From contig CAMWBY010000010.1 in the NCBI GenBank assembly GCA_947172645.1, forward strand, positions 62,001-126,000: DNA of 64,000 nucleotides. Reading direction: 5' to 3'. Of this stretch, positions 25,529 to 33,343 are shown in pieces. The translations under genes and the position numbers were made by a program. The first letter of the stretch is position 1; every line of letters begins with the position of its first letter. The notes beneath the pieces are model-generated. The model had not been told where the DNA came from. It saw only the letters and a list, made by a program, of their open reading frames with translations, and ran no database searches. This stretch comes from an uncultured Lachnospiraceae bacterium (GTDB taxonomy: Bacteria > Bacillota > Clostridia > Lachnospirales > Lachnospiraceae).

Positions 25529-25611
25529 CCCTTGAAGACCGTGTAGCACAGTCCAACAAGGGCCACAATGAATATTCCAATCTGAACTAAATCAGAGTAT
25601 GTAACATACAT
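25516..25611 (-). CDS. 31-residue holin-like membrane toxin, copy 1
   Basis: A 31-codon gene, MYVTYSDLVQIGIFIVALVG then LCYTVFKGKRK: one hydrophobic helix (about 9-26) and a basic tail. Size, the TYSDL start and the Lys/Arg end fit the holin-like toxins of type I systems (TxpA/Hol_Tox group). A perfect Shine-Dalgarno AAAGGAGG lies upstream. The 5' leader (25612-25690) holds two CCCTCC segments able to pair with it. The frame remains open upstream to 25854, but that part is leader and promoter. The gene is identical at the protein level to copy 2, 412 bp away. The toxin role is inferred. Confidence 0.75.
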   Translation of the reverse strand: MYVTYSDLVQIGIFIVALVGLCYTVFKGKRK

Positions 25612-25690
25612 CGCATTCCCCTCCTTTCTTTCGTCTGGAGGGTTCGCCCCTCCAATATGGAGGGCAGCCGCCTGCTCTATGGTTTCCCAT
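25612..25690 (-). promoter_or_regulatory. structured leader of toxin mRNA, copy 1
   Basis: The 79-nt leader contains CCCTCCA-TAT-TGGAGGG, then GGAGGGGCGAACCCTCC, then the Shine-Dalgarno AAAGGAGGGG. Either CCCTCC can pair with the Shine-Dalgarno, so the ribosome-binding site may be masked until the mRNA is processed, as known for other type I toxins. Confidence 0.5.
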
Positions 25691-25696
25691 ATCGAC

Positions 25697-25725
25697 AATA
25701 TATCATATATTTTCTTCTTAATCAA
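25697..25725 (-). promoter_or_regulatory. promoter of toxin mRNA, copy 1
   Basis: Minus strand TTGATT, 17-base spacer, TATATT; predicted start near 25690. Confidence 0.65.
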
Positions 25726-25801
25726 TGACGAAATAACGTTTTTATCTATATCAAAAAAATTGGGATGGGAAGAAGTTCTCCTATCAACATGTATTAAATA
25801 C

Positions 25802-25830
25802 TTGAATCCTGCCAACATATATGCTATATT
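25802..25830 (+). promoter_or_regulatory. promoter of antisense RNA, copy 2
   Basis: Plus strand TTGAAT, 17-base spacer, TATATT, placed as in copy 1 although the surrounding bases differ. The independent conservation of spacing supports both promoters. Confidence 0.65.
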
Positions 25831-25836
25831 TAAGAC

Positions 25837-25940
25837 ATAAAAAGGGAAAGCCATAGATGCGGCTACCCTTTAAACAATGTAAACTGTTATATGCTAACAG
25901 CCGTCACTATTTTGCGGATAGTGGCGGCTATTTTCGTTTT
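25837..25940 (+). ncRNA. antisense RNA antitoxin, copy 2
   Basis: About 104 nt. The 5' hairpin and the 3' terminator (stem 25900-25928, then TATTTTCGTTTT) are nearly the same as in copy 1, but the middle (about 25870-25899) differs. The terminator again covers the end of the toxin gene. Prediction only. Confidence 0.6.
25838..25868 (-). terminator. terminator of toxin mRNA, copy 2
   Basis: Same GGGTAGCC...GGCTTTCCC stem as in copy 1, followed on the minus strand by TTTTT. Confidence 0.6.
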
Positions 25941-26023
25941 CCCTTGAAGACCGTGTAGCACAGTCCAACAAGGGCCACAATGAATATTCCAATCTGAACT
26001 AAATCAGAGTATGTAACATACAT
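25928..26023 (-). CDS. 31-residue holin-like membrane toxin, copy 2
   Basis: Encodes the same 31 residues as copy 1, with the same Shine-Dalgarno AAAGGAGG and the same leader structure (26024-26102). The two loci are near-identical from the toxin stop to about 130 bp upstream of its start codon, then diverge. This indicates a recent tandem duplication of the whole toxin unit. Confidence 0.75.
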   Translation of the reverse strand: MYVTYSDLVQIGIFIVALVGLCYTVFKGKRK

Positions 26024-26108
26024 CGCATTCCCCTCCTTTCTTTCGTCTGGAGGGTTCGCCCCTCCAATATGGAGGGCAGCCGCCTGCTCTATGGTTTCCC
26101 ATATCGAC

Positions 26109-26137
26109 AATATATCATATATTTTCTTCTTAATCAA
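26109..26137 (-). promoter_or_regulatory. promoter of toxin mRNA, copy 2
   Basis: Minus strand TTGATT, 17-base spacer, TATATT, the same as in copy 1. Confidence 0.65.
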
Positions 26138-26218
26138 TGACGAAATATCGTTTTTCTGTCGCACAAGTTCTTTCTATGATAAGAATTAAGGGCATCAAAA
26201 GGTATATTTTATAATTTC

Positions 26219-27067
26219 CTACAGCAATCCAAGAAACGCTCCCAGATTGCCCCGTTTTCCCTGGCTTGCCCGGTGTGAGAACAAATACTCACTGTTGTGG
26301 CAGGTACACAGGTCGGTCACCTGTATCTGTCTGGCCGGAATCCCTGCTTCCTGCAGGACAATCTCATTGGCACGCCACAGGTCAAGCTGATATTTTCCCC
26401 CGCCTCTGCTCTCAAGAATCTCGTCTTTCTGACCGGATTTGCAAAATTCTGCCGCGAAAGCGTCCGCCACGTCCTCGCTCACTTCATAACACGTCTGGCA
26501 GATGGACGGCCCTATTGCCGCTACAATATCTGCCGGGTCGGAGCCATATGTCTCCCGCATCTTATCTACCACACAATTACCCATCCGTGCCACCGTGCCA
26601 CGCCACCCGGAATGGGCCAACGCAACCGCTTTTTTCTTCGTATCCACGAAATACAGCGGGACGCAGTCGGCGTAGAAAGTGGCAAGCACCACCCCGGGCT
26701 CGTCTGTCAGCAGACCGTCTATATCCGTATAGTCTCTGGGCTCCAGGATTCCTTTGCCGCCATCCTGCCACCCAACCACTCTCAGATTCACGGTATGGGT
26801 CTGGTCAGAACACACGATGTCACCCACACTGCACCCTAACACTTCTGCAATCCGCCGGAAATTCTCATCCACAGCTTCCTTCTCGTCTCCTCTCGTATAA
26901 CTGAGGTTCATGGTGCTGTATATTCCCTGGCTGACTCCTCCTAACCTTGTGGAAAAGAGATGACGCACCATACCTGTCTGTTCCAACAGAGGGAAAGTAA
27001 GATATTCTAATTCCCCTGTCCTGTTCCTTTTTACCTGTAACGTATTGTCATGCCTGTATAACTCCAT
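26219..27067 (-). CDS. pgeF: peptidoglycan editing factor PgeF (laccase-domain family)
   Basis: 282 residues. FSTRLGGVSQGIYSTMNLSY, SDQTHT, TFYADCVPLYF, AHSGWRGTVARMG and GPSICQTCYEV carry the conserved His and Cys of the YfiH/PgeF family. In E. coli PgeF removes wrong amino acids from UDP-MurNAc peptides; similar proteins have also been called multicopper or purine-nucleoside enzymes. The start has GAGAGGA upstream. It is the last gene in the SRP/ribosome run. Confidence 0.92.
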   Translation of the reverse strand: MELYRHDNTLQVKRNRTGELEYLTFPLLEQTGMVRHLFSTRLGGVSQGIYSTMNLSYTRGDEKEAVDENFRRIAEVLGCSVGDIVCSDQTHTVNLRVVGWQDGGKGILEPRDYTDIDGLLTDEPGVVLATFYADCVPLYFVDTKKKAVALAHSGWRGTVARMGNCVVDKMRETYGSDPADIVAAIGPSICQTCYEVSEDVADAFAAEFCKSGQKDEILESRGGGKYQLDLWRANEIVLQEAGIPARQIQVTDLCTCHNSEYLFSHRASQGKRGNLGAFLGLL

Positions 27068-27167
27068 ATGTTAATCCTCTCTGCCGTCTTTATTCTCAGT
27101 TCATCTTCACACTGCTCATTGTCTTTTTTCTTACAACATAAAACAGAAATATTTTTGGCTTCCCGCT

Positions 27168-27524
27168 CTATCTGCCCACATAATAAAATGCGTTCCGAAT
27201 CCAGGTAAGCTTCTCCCCGTCGACCGCCACCACATCAAACCGGATAGGCGTATCCTCCGTACAGCGGTGCAGCACGCGGTAATAGTCCGCCACACGGCAT
27301 ATCCTTCTCTGTTTGGCATAACCCACCGCCTCCGCCGCGCTTCCCTTATTCCGGCTGCCGCGGTATTTCACTTCGAAAAAGACAAGATAATCCCCATCCC
27401 GCCCAATCAAGTCAATCTCGCCCTGCTTGCTGCGGAAATTCCGCTCCACAATTTCTACGCCCCTCGAAAGTAAATAGGCACAGACCTGCTCTTCCATCTG
27501 TGCCCCTTTTTGTCTTTTGTTCAT
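27168..27524 (-). CDS. YraN/UPF0102 family nuclease-like protein
   Basis: 118 residues. GEIDLIGRDGDYLVFFEVKYRGS is the conserved E-D-ExK core of the endonuclease-like fold. Its cellular role is not established. The position after rnhB and the ylqH-like gene is usual for Firmicutes. Confidence 0.92.
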   Translation of the reverse strand: MNKRQKGAQMEEQVCAYLLSRGVEIVERNFRSKQGEIDLIGRDGDYLVFFEVKYRGSRNKGSAAEAVGYAKQRRICRVADYYRVLHRCTEDTPIRFDVVAVDGEKLTWIRNAFYYVGR

Positions 27525-27574
27525 CTATACCCCGTCTTCTTTCTGTACCGGCAAACTTAGCGCATCACGCTTTC

Positions 27575-27865
27575 TTACGCTTTCGCCATCTTCGCCTTGA
27601 TTTTATCCATGGAATCCACGAAGACGAGTATCTCCGCCACCACCTCATACAGTTCCGGCGGTATCATATCGCCAATCTCCAGGCGTGACAGTGTATCCGC
27701 CAGTTTATCGTCACGGTGGACCGGCACGTCCGCTTCCTTCGCCTTCTCTATAATGCGCTCCGCAAGCGCGCCTCTGCCCGAGGCAATTACCCGCGGCGCT
27801 TCGTCGGAAGGGTCATATTCCAAGGCAATCGCCTGTTTTGGTTTCTTGTTCTCTTCCTTAGCCAT
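27575..27865 (-). CDS. FlhB C-terminal-like protein (FlhX/YlqH type)
   Basis: 96 residues from MAKEENKK. AIALEYDPSDEAPRVIASGRG, KAKEADVPVHRDDKLA and IPPELYEVVAEILVFVDSMD match the cytoplasmic C-terminal domain of FlhB/YscU export-switch proteins, without the membrane part. The usual NPTH self-cleavage motif is not seen. In B. subtilis the equivalent is ylqH, also in this operon. A TTG at 27871 is an alternative start. Function without a flagellar system is unknown. Confidence 0.82.
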   Translation of the reverse strand: MAKEENKKPKQAIALEYDPSDEAPRVIASGRGALAERIIEKAKEADVPVHRDDKLADTLSRLEIGDMIPPELYEVVAEILVFVDSMDKIKAKMAKA

Positions 27866-27942
27866 TTCCAACCAATCCCCCTTTCGCTCAGAAACAAATA
27901 GCCGACTACAAAATCCTGAAACCTGCTCCGCCTGCGCCAGGC

Positions 27943-29652
27943 TTACGCCCGCATATCGAAAGACGTCCTGCTGAGCACGGAAATATTTTTCCCCTGGCTC
28001 AGAATCGTCCCCATAATCCCGCCATTGTCCTCTTCCTCTTTCATCTGGAACTGCGCTTTCAGGTCATACCCTCTTTTTGCCAACCTGTCATTTAACAGGT
28101 CGATATGCTGCGCCACCAAATCAAGGGCGCTTTCATCTTGCAGTGTAAACTTGGTGCTTACCTTGTTGTTCTGCATCGCCACATAGACATCCATGGCGCC
28201 CAAATGCTCCATATCGAGATGCAGGAGGGCGGTGACATTGCCGTCTTTTGCCGCCAGGTTTTTCTTATTTGTGTAGACATAGAGGTCGCCATGGGCGTTA
28301 TTGCCCGCCATCTTGAGTGGAAGCTGCACGTAAGTAAACATCTGGTTAAGCTGGTTCATAAAATCCACGTTACTCTGCAGTGTCTGGACACTCCGGGCCA
28401 CCGGAACATCCGCCTTGCCCGCCGCCTGCAGCGCTTCATTCAACCGCGCGGTCTGTTCCCTGATTCTCTCATAAAGCTGCTCCACCTTGTGAGGGTCAGC
28501 CACATCTTTCGGCTCAATCAGCCATTGCCTGCCTACCTCCGCCTTCAAAAGGCTGCCAAACTCTCTGCTCGCCAGCAGACGCTCCAACGCATGCCCATGC
28601 GCCTGTTCCGTTCCGCCTTTAGGAATAAACTGCCGTACCAACGCAAGCACATCCTTGGCCGGCATCTCTCCTTTTTTAATCTGCCCGGCCAGTTCCTCCG
28701 TGACACCAAGTTCTTTCAACATATTTCCCAAAGCATCCCACTGCTTCTGCGTCAGTACGGGCTGTCTCTGTGTCTCTTCAGACGCGACGGTCTCTGTTTC
28801 CCCGGAAGGTTCCGCCATCTCAAGCACTGTCTTGTCGGCAGCGTTTTCCATCTTTGCCGCCGTTTCCTGCGCATCCCCATTTTGGAGCATAACGGTCCCG
28901 TCTTCCGACACCTGGGCTTCCCCTTTGGCCACGACCGTTCCTTCCGTCATTTCTCCTGTAAAAATATCTAACACTTCTCCATAAAAAGCAAACGCCTGGG
29001 GAAGCTGCCCTTCCCCTCTCAGCTCATTAAAAATATCCGGCAGCCCGCCCATAACCGTCTCCACACTGCCTAAAAGCTGATGGTTTGCATTCTGATACAT
29101 CTCAAACTGCTCAATATTCAGCTCCGTAACGGCAAGACCAAGCCTTGTCATCTGTATCAGTGTAGCCGGATTCTGATTAGGAAAATCCATCATTAGCCTG
29201 CTGATATTGGATAAGGACTCCCTGTCAATGGGCATCCCCTCCTCCATCATAATTGCCACCATCTCTATATTGTTGGCTGTCTCCGGCATCCCTGCCGCCG
29301 CAAGGGCGCGCATAATCGTCGCCTCGTTCGCCATGTTGGCATATAGCGGCGTCAAAGACAACATGGAACCGTTATTCGCCTTTACCTCAAAACTCATCAT
29401 CTGTCCGAGCGCAAGATTGATACTCTGCTCAATCCTGGCATTGATAAGCATATCCTGGCTGAGCGCAATCTGCACCGCGGTGCCGTCCCTGCTGACCACG
29501 GAGCCTTGTATCGTCTGTCCCGGCGTGAGATTCCTCATCTCATTCTGCATCCGGTAAACTCTTTCACCCTTTGACATCGCCTCCGGCGCCCTCACGGGTT
29601 CATTCGTCCTGATATTCCGGTTATCTCTCTTAAAAATATTTCCAAGATTCAA
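27943..29652 (-). CDS. FliK-like protein (YlqG type)
   Basis: About 569 residues. The N-terminal part is Gln/Asn/Met-rich (GERVYRMQNEMRNLTPGQTIQGSVV split by a beta region). The middle is acidic and Thr/Glu-rich. The last 110 residues (GDLYVYTNKKNL...LLHLDMEHLGAMDVYVAMQNN...) look like the Flg_hook domain of FliK. It corresponds in position to B. subtilis ylqG. A TTG at 29652 with GGAGGGG 5 bases away is taken as the start; the frame opens at a GTG (29703) inside rnhB but without a Shine-Dalgarno. Confidence 0.72.
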   Translation of the reverse strand: MNLGNIFKRDNRNIRTNEPVRAPEAMSKGERVYRMQNEMRNLTPGQTIQGSVVSRDGTAVQIALSQDMLINARIEQSINLALGQMMSFEVKANNGSMLSLTPLYANMANEATIMRALAAAGMPETANNIEMVAIMMEEGMPIDRESLSNISRLMMDFPNQNPATLIQMTRLGLAVTELNIEQFEMYQNANHQLLGSVETVMGGLPDIFNELRGEGQLPQAFAFYGEVLDIFTGEMTEGTVVAKGEAQVSEDGTVMLQNGDAQETAAKMENAADKTVLEMAEPSGETETVASEETQRQPVLTQKQWDALGNMLKELGVTEELAGQIKKGEMPAKDVLALVRQFIPKGGTEQAHGHALERLLASREFGSLLKAEVGRQWLIEPKDVADPHKVEQLYERIREQTARLNEALQAAGKADVPVARSVQTLQSNVDFMNQLNQMFTYVQLPLKMAGNNAHGDLYVYTNKKNLAAKDGNVTALLHLDMEHLGAMDVYVAMQNNKVSTKFTLQDESALDLVAQHIDLLNDRLAKRGYDLKAQFQMKEEEDNGGIMGTILSQGKNISVLSRTSFDMRA

Positions 29653-29692
29653 ATTCCCCTCCACTCCGAAGCGCCATACCTCCAAAAGAGGG

Positions 29693-30457
29693 TTACGCTT
29701 CACAAAAATGGGTTATAAATGATTTCCTATGGATTGGGCAAGGGCCGTATTTCTTCAACGCTTCGATATGGGCCTGCGCGCCGTATCCTTTATGGGACGC
29801 AAAGCCATATACAGGATACAGTTCGTCATACTGCATCATCAGACGGTCCCTGGTGACCTTCGCGATAATGCTCGCCGCACCGATGGAAATACTCTTGGCG
29901 TCCCCCTTAATAATCGGCACCTGTCTGACAGACAGAAGCGGAATCGTCACGGCGTCATTCAGAAGAATATCCGGCTCTGTCCCAAGCTTCGACACTGCTT
30001 CCCGCATGGCTTCATAGGTCGCCTGCAAAATATTAATCTCATCAATCCGTTCCGGCGTGCTGTATCCGACTGCCGCCGCCACTGCCCGTTCCATAATGAC
30101 ATCATAAAGTTCCTCTCTTTTTTTTTCGGACAGTTTCTTGGAATCGTTGATATACAAAATCTCACAATCTTTCGGCAATATGACTGCTCCCGCCACCACC
30201 GGGCCTGCAAGCGGTCCCCGGCCCGCCTCGTCTATCCCGCATATATGCGCATAGGCGGCATACTCCCGCTCATATTTCCACAAAGCGTCGCACCTCGCCT
30301 TCTCCTTTTCATAGGCAAGAATCCTTTTCTTTGCCCGCTCTAAGATGCTCTGTACGCCCGCCCGCTCGTCCTGTCCATACTGTAAAATCAAATCAGGCAG
30401 CCCGCCCACTGCCGCTGCCTGAAATTTCTCCTTAATCGCCCCAATTGCCTCTGACAT
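29693..30457 (-). CDS. rnhB: ribonuclease HII
   Basis: 254 residues, somewhat long because of a helical N-terminal extension. GIDEAGRGPLAGPVVAGAV holds the catalytic DE, LLNDAV and KGDAKS the following acidic positions, and SIIAKVTRDR and YGFASHKGYG are conserved. It removes ribonucleotides and RNA from DNA hybrids. AAAGGA precedes the ATG. Confidence 0.96.
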   Translation of the reverse strand: MSEAIGAIKEKFQAAAVGGLPDLILQYGQDERAGVQSILERAKKRILAYEKEKARCDALWKYEREYAAYAHICGIDEAGRGPLAGPVVAGAVILPKDCEILYINDSKKLSEKKREELYDVIMERAVAAAVGYSTPERIDEINILQATYEAMREAVSKLGTEPDILLNDAVTIPLLSVRQVPIIKGDAKSISIGAASIIAKVTRDRLMMQYDELYPVYGFASHKGYGAQAHIEALKKYGPCPIHRKSFITHFCEA

Positions 30458-30541
30458 TTTATGTTCCTTTCTTACCCTCTATCACTCCGTACTTGAAGTT
30501 GGTGTGCAAATTTCCGAATATATTTTTCGAACAGTCAAAAG

Positions 30542-31081
30542 CTAACGGTGCTTAATCAGCCCAAAATCCTCCAACGGCCAAATCCGCAGCCATGCCCTTC
30601 CGATAATCTCTTCACGTGTGATATTGCCCACAGAGGGGTCCCTGCTGTCTGTGCTGTTATTCCTGTTATCGCCCAACACAAAATATTCATCGCTGCCAAG
30701 GGTAATCTTTTCATAGGCCCTTCCCGGGCTTTCTATCACTTCTTTTCCATATCCCTCAGGAAGAATCTCGCCGTCGATGAGGATATTGCCTTCTTCGTCA
30801 ATCTGCACAGTCTCCCCGGGCAGCCCGATAATCCGCTTAATATAAAAAGTATTGTCTTCATATCGGAATGGAAAGACAATAATGTCAAAACGTTCCGGGT
30901 CGTGGAACCGGTAACTAATCTTATCCACAATCAGATTGTCTTCACTGTTTAGCTTCGGCTCCATGGAACTGCCAAGCACCTGTGTTCTCTGCCCTACGAA
31001 ATGTATCACAAGATAGACTGCGCATAAGACAAACAATATATATAAACTTGTACTCAAAACCTCTCTCAATACCTTTTTCAT
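30542..31081 (-). CDS. lepB: signal peptidase I, copy a
   Basis: 179 residues. One N-terminal membrane segment (about 10-28), catalytic Ser in LGSSMEPKL, catalytic Lys in YIKRIIGLPGE, and box E in VLGDNRNNSTDSRD. It cleaves signal peptides of exported proteins at the outer face of the membrane. Its ATG overlaps the rbgA stop (ATGA), so the two are translationally coupled. Confidence 0.95.
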   Translation of the reverse strand: MKKVLREVLSTSLYILFVLCAVYLVIHFVGQRTQVLGSSMEPKLNSEDNLIVDKISYRFHDPERFDIIVFPFRYEDNTFYIKRIIGLPGETVQIDEEGNILIDGEILPEGYGKEVIESPGRAYEKITLGSDEYFVLGDNRNNSTDSRDPSVGNITREEIIGRAWLRIWPLEDFGLIKHR

Positions 31082-31959
31082 GCCATGTCTTCCTTAACCG
31101 TGCCTGTTTTCTCCGGCAGCTCCAATGTAATCCTGCCAATCCTGCCGCTCCTGAAGTCCTCCATCACGATGGATGCCGCTTTCTCATAATCCGCCTCCTG
31201 GCCTTTCTTATAGCATTTGCGGCTTTCACACACATGGGTCAGTACCGTAAGAGGCGTCTCCATACCATCCATATCCTCCATACCATACCTTGCCGCGAGC
31301 GCTTCTTTATAATGTGTGAGCAGGAAAGATATCAAGTCAGCCGCAAGTTCTGTCATCTGCAGGATTTCGTCATTCATGGAACCAATAAACGCAAGATTTC
31401 TTCCCACTTCTTCGCTCTCAAATTTCGGCCACAGGATTCCCGGCGTATCCAGAAGCTCCAATTCCTTATTCATCCGAATCCACTGCTTCCCCTTCGTGAC
31501 GCCTGGCTTGTTTCCCGTCTTCGTACATGCTTTTCCGGCAAAAGAATTAATGAAAGTAGATTTCCCCACATTGGGTATGCCCACCACAATCGCCCTGATT
31601 GGCCTGTTCTTAATACCGCGCTTCCTGTCACGCTCAATCTTCTCTCTGCAAGCTTCTTTCGCAATCCCCTGGATGGAGCGAAGCCCCTGCCCGGTCTTGG
31701 CATTGATTTCAAGGACATGGAAGCCTTTTGACTTGAAATAGTCTATCCACAGGCGGTTCGCCGCCTCGTCGGCCAAATCCGATTTATTCAGGAGAATCAG
31801 CCTGTATTTGTTCTTGCCCAGTTCGTCGATATCCGGATTTCTGCTGCTAAGCGGAATCCTCGCGTCGACCAACTCAATCACCAAATCAATCAAGCTCATG
31901 TTTTCCTGCATCATCCGTTTCGCCTTGGTCATATGACCAGGATACCATTGGTAATTCAT
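31078..31959 (-). CDS. rbgA: ribosome biogenesis GTPase RbgA (YlqF)
   Basis: 293 residues from MNYQWYPGHM. Circularly permuted GTPase: NKSDL (G4) comes before GIPNVGKST (G1) and DTPGILWPKF (G3). It acts late in 50S subunit assembly. GGAGGTG lies 8 bases before the ATG; the frame extends upstream to 32022 but would overlap the next gene. It sits between two signal peptidase genes. Confidence 0.96.
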   Translation of the reverse strand: MNYQWYPGHMTKAKRMMQENMSLIDLVIELVDARIPLSSRNPDIDELGKNKYRLILLNKSDLADEAANRLWIDYFKSKGFHVLEINAKTGQGLRSIQGIAKEACREKIERDRKRGIKNRPIRAIVVGIPNVGKSTFINSFAGKACTKTGNKPGVTKGKQWIRMNKELELLDTPGILWPKFESEEVGRNLAFIGSMNDEILQMTELAADLISFLLTHYKEALAARYGMEDMDGMETPLTVLTHVCESRKCYKKGQEADYEKAASIVMEDFRSGRIGRITLELPEKTGTVKEDMA

Positions 31960-32011
31960 CCGCCTGCCTACACCTCCAATTGCTGTCCGAAGTTTTACTT
32001 TCTTCTTATAT

Positions 32012-32596
32012 TTATTCAACAAGCCCCATATTGTCCCACTCTTTACTGATACGGAACCATGCCTTGCCGATAATCGTATCTCTTTTTACTGCTCCCACAT
32101 TGCCGGAGCGGCTGTCCTCGCTGCTGTTGCGGTTATCCCCCAACACGAAAAATTCATCCATTGCAAGCTCCAGCCCATTCTGTGCGATGCCCGCGTCGAC
32201 TATATTGTCAAATGTCTCGGCCTCTTCCAATAAAGCATCATTTATGTATACATTTCCGTCTTTAATCTGTACTTTCTCCCCTGGAAGCCCCACAATACGC
32301 TTCACATAATAGTGGGAATTTTGGTTCCCGTTAGGAAGGAACACAATCACATCCCCACGCTTCGGGGAGGACAGCCTGTATACTACTTTGTTCATCAGTA
32401 TTTCCTGCCCGTTATACAAAACCGGCTCCATAGAATCGCCCACGACACTGGTACGCATCCCCACCGAAAATACAATCACAAATGCCAGGAAAATGGCAAT
32501 AACCCCGCCCACAATCACCTCAAAGATATCTTTGATAAGATTGGGATTTATTTTGTTTTTTTTCTGATAAAAAGTCAATCCTTTTCTTCTCGCCAC
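32012..32596 (-). CDS. lepB: signal peptidase I, copy b
   Basis: 194 residues from a GTG (32596) with GAGGA upstream. A basic N-terminus, membrane segment at about 24-50, Ser in VGDSMEPVL, Lys in YVKRIVGLPGE and VLGDNRNSSEDSR. It is clearly diverged from copy a (for example GQEILMNKVV against EDNLIVDKIS). Two signal peptidases may share or divide substrates. A GTG at 32617 is a possible earlier start. Confidence 0.94.
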   Translation of the reverse strand: MARRKGLTFYQKKNKINPNLIKDIFEVIVGGVIAIFLAFVIVFSVGMRTSVVGDSMEPVLYNGQEILMNKVVYRLSSPKRGDVIVFLPNGNQNSHYYVKRIVGLPGEKVQIKDGNVYINDALLEEAETFDNIVDAGIAQNGLELAMDEFFVLGDNRNSSEDSRSGNVGAVKRDTIIGKAWFRISKEWDNMGLVE

Positions 32597-32787
32597 AACG
32601 CTTCCTCTTTCCAACACTGCCCTGCGCCTCCGGGCTCTACGTGTTTTAAGTCCGCCACCTTCGTATTATACCAATACCGCGCCCTAAAAGCAATGTTATG
32701 ACATACTTTCCTATTAGAAATGCCTCCGGCTTCACAATCGAGCAGGGAAGATTTCTTCCTTTGGATGCCCGTGTGCATAATATAAAA

Positions 32788-32819
32788 GCAGATACCTTAA
32801 CTTTTTCTAAGGTATCTGC
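32788..32819. terminator. terminator after rplS
   Basis: GCAGATACCTTA pairs with TAAGGTATCTGC. T-runs follow on both strands (CTTTTAT on minus, CTATTTTT on plus). It separates the rplS transcript from the signal peptidase b gene. Confidence 0.85.
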
Positions 32820-32879
32820 CCTATTTTTACAAATGATTTCCGCATATCCGATAGAAACTATGGATATTATACCGCGCAA

Positions 32880-33227
32880 TTATCTTACTAGCTCTTTTAC
32901 CTTAGCCTTCTTGCCGACACGGTCTCTCAAGTAGTTCAGTTTCGCACGCCTTACTTTACCTCTTCTTACTACTTCCACTTTCTCCACGTTCGGGGAATGC
33001 ATAGGCCATGTCTTCTCAACGCCGACGCCGTTGGAAATCTTCCTCACGGTAAAAGTAGCCCTGTTGCTGCCGCCCTGAATCTTAAGCACGGTGCCTTCAA
33101 AGACCTGAACCCTTTCGCGGTTACCTTCCTTAATCTTGCCGTATACCTTAACGGTATCGCCTACGTGGAACTCGTCAACTTTCTCTTTCAGCTGTGCAGC
33201 TTCGATTTCTCTGATAATCTCGTTCAT
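32880..33227 (-). CDS. rplS: 50S ribosomal protein L19
   Basis: 115 residues from MNEIIREIE, after [33 protein letters not shown] and [22 protein letters not shown] are typical of L19. The open frame continues upstream but the Shine-Dalgarno fixes this start. Confidence 0.98.
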   Translation of the reverse strand: MNEIIREIEAAQLKEKVDEFHVGDTVKVYGKIKEGNRERVQVFEGTVLKIQGGSNRATFTVRKISNGVGVEKTWPMHSPNVEKVEVVRRGKVRRAKLNYLRDRVGKKAKVKELVR

Positions 33228-33300
33228 ATTCTGCCTCCTAAATATATGGATGTTCTTAATACATTTTGTAACAGAGGACCATCTTTTTCGCAACATTAAT

Positions 33301-33329
33301 AATTTAGCATATTGCCGGATAAATTGCAA
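33301..33329 (-). promoter_or_regulatory. promoter before rplS
   Basis: Minus strand TTGCAA, 17-base spacer, TAAATT in the 116-bp gap after trmD. It suggests rplS can be transcribed apart from the rest of the block. A leader of about 67 nt would follow. Confidence 0.55.
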
Positions 33330-33343
33330 GTAATTTGTCTTTT

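Noticed and set aside
25516-25854. 112-codon version of the small toxin frame
   Set aside because: The extra N-terminal part covers the promoter and structured leader, differs from copy 2 at its start, and lacks a Shine-Dalgarno; the 31-codon form has a perfect one.
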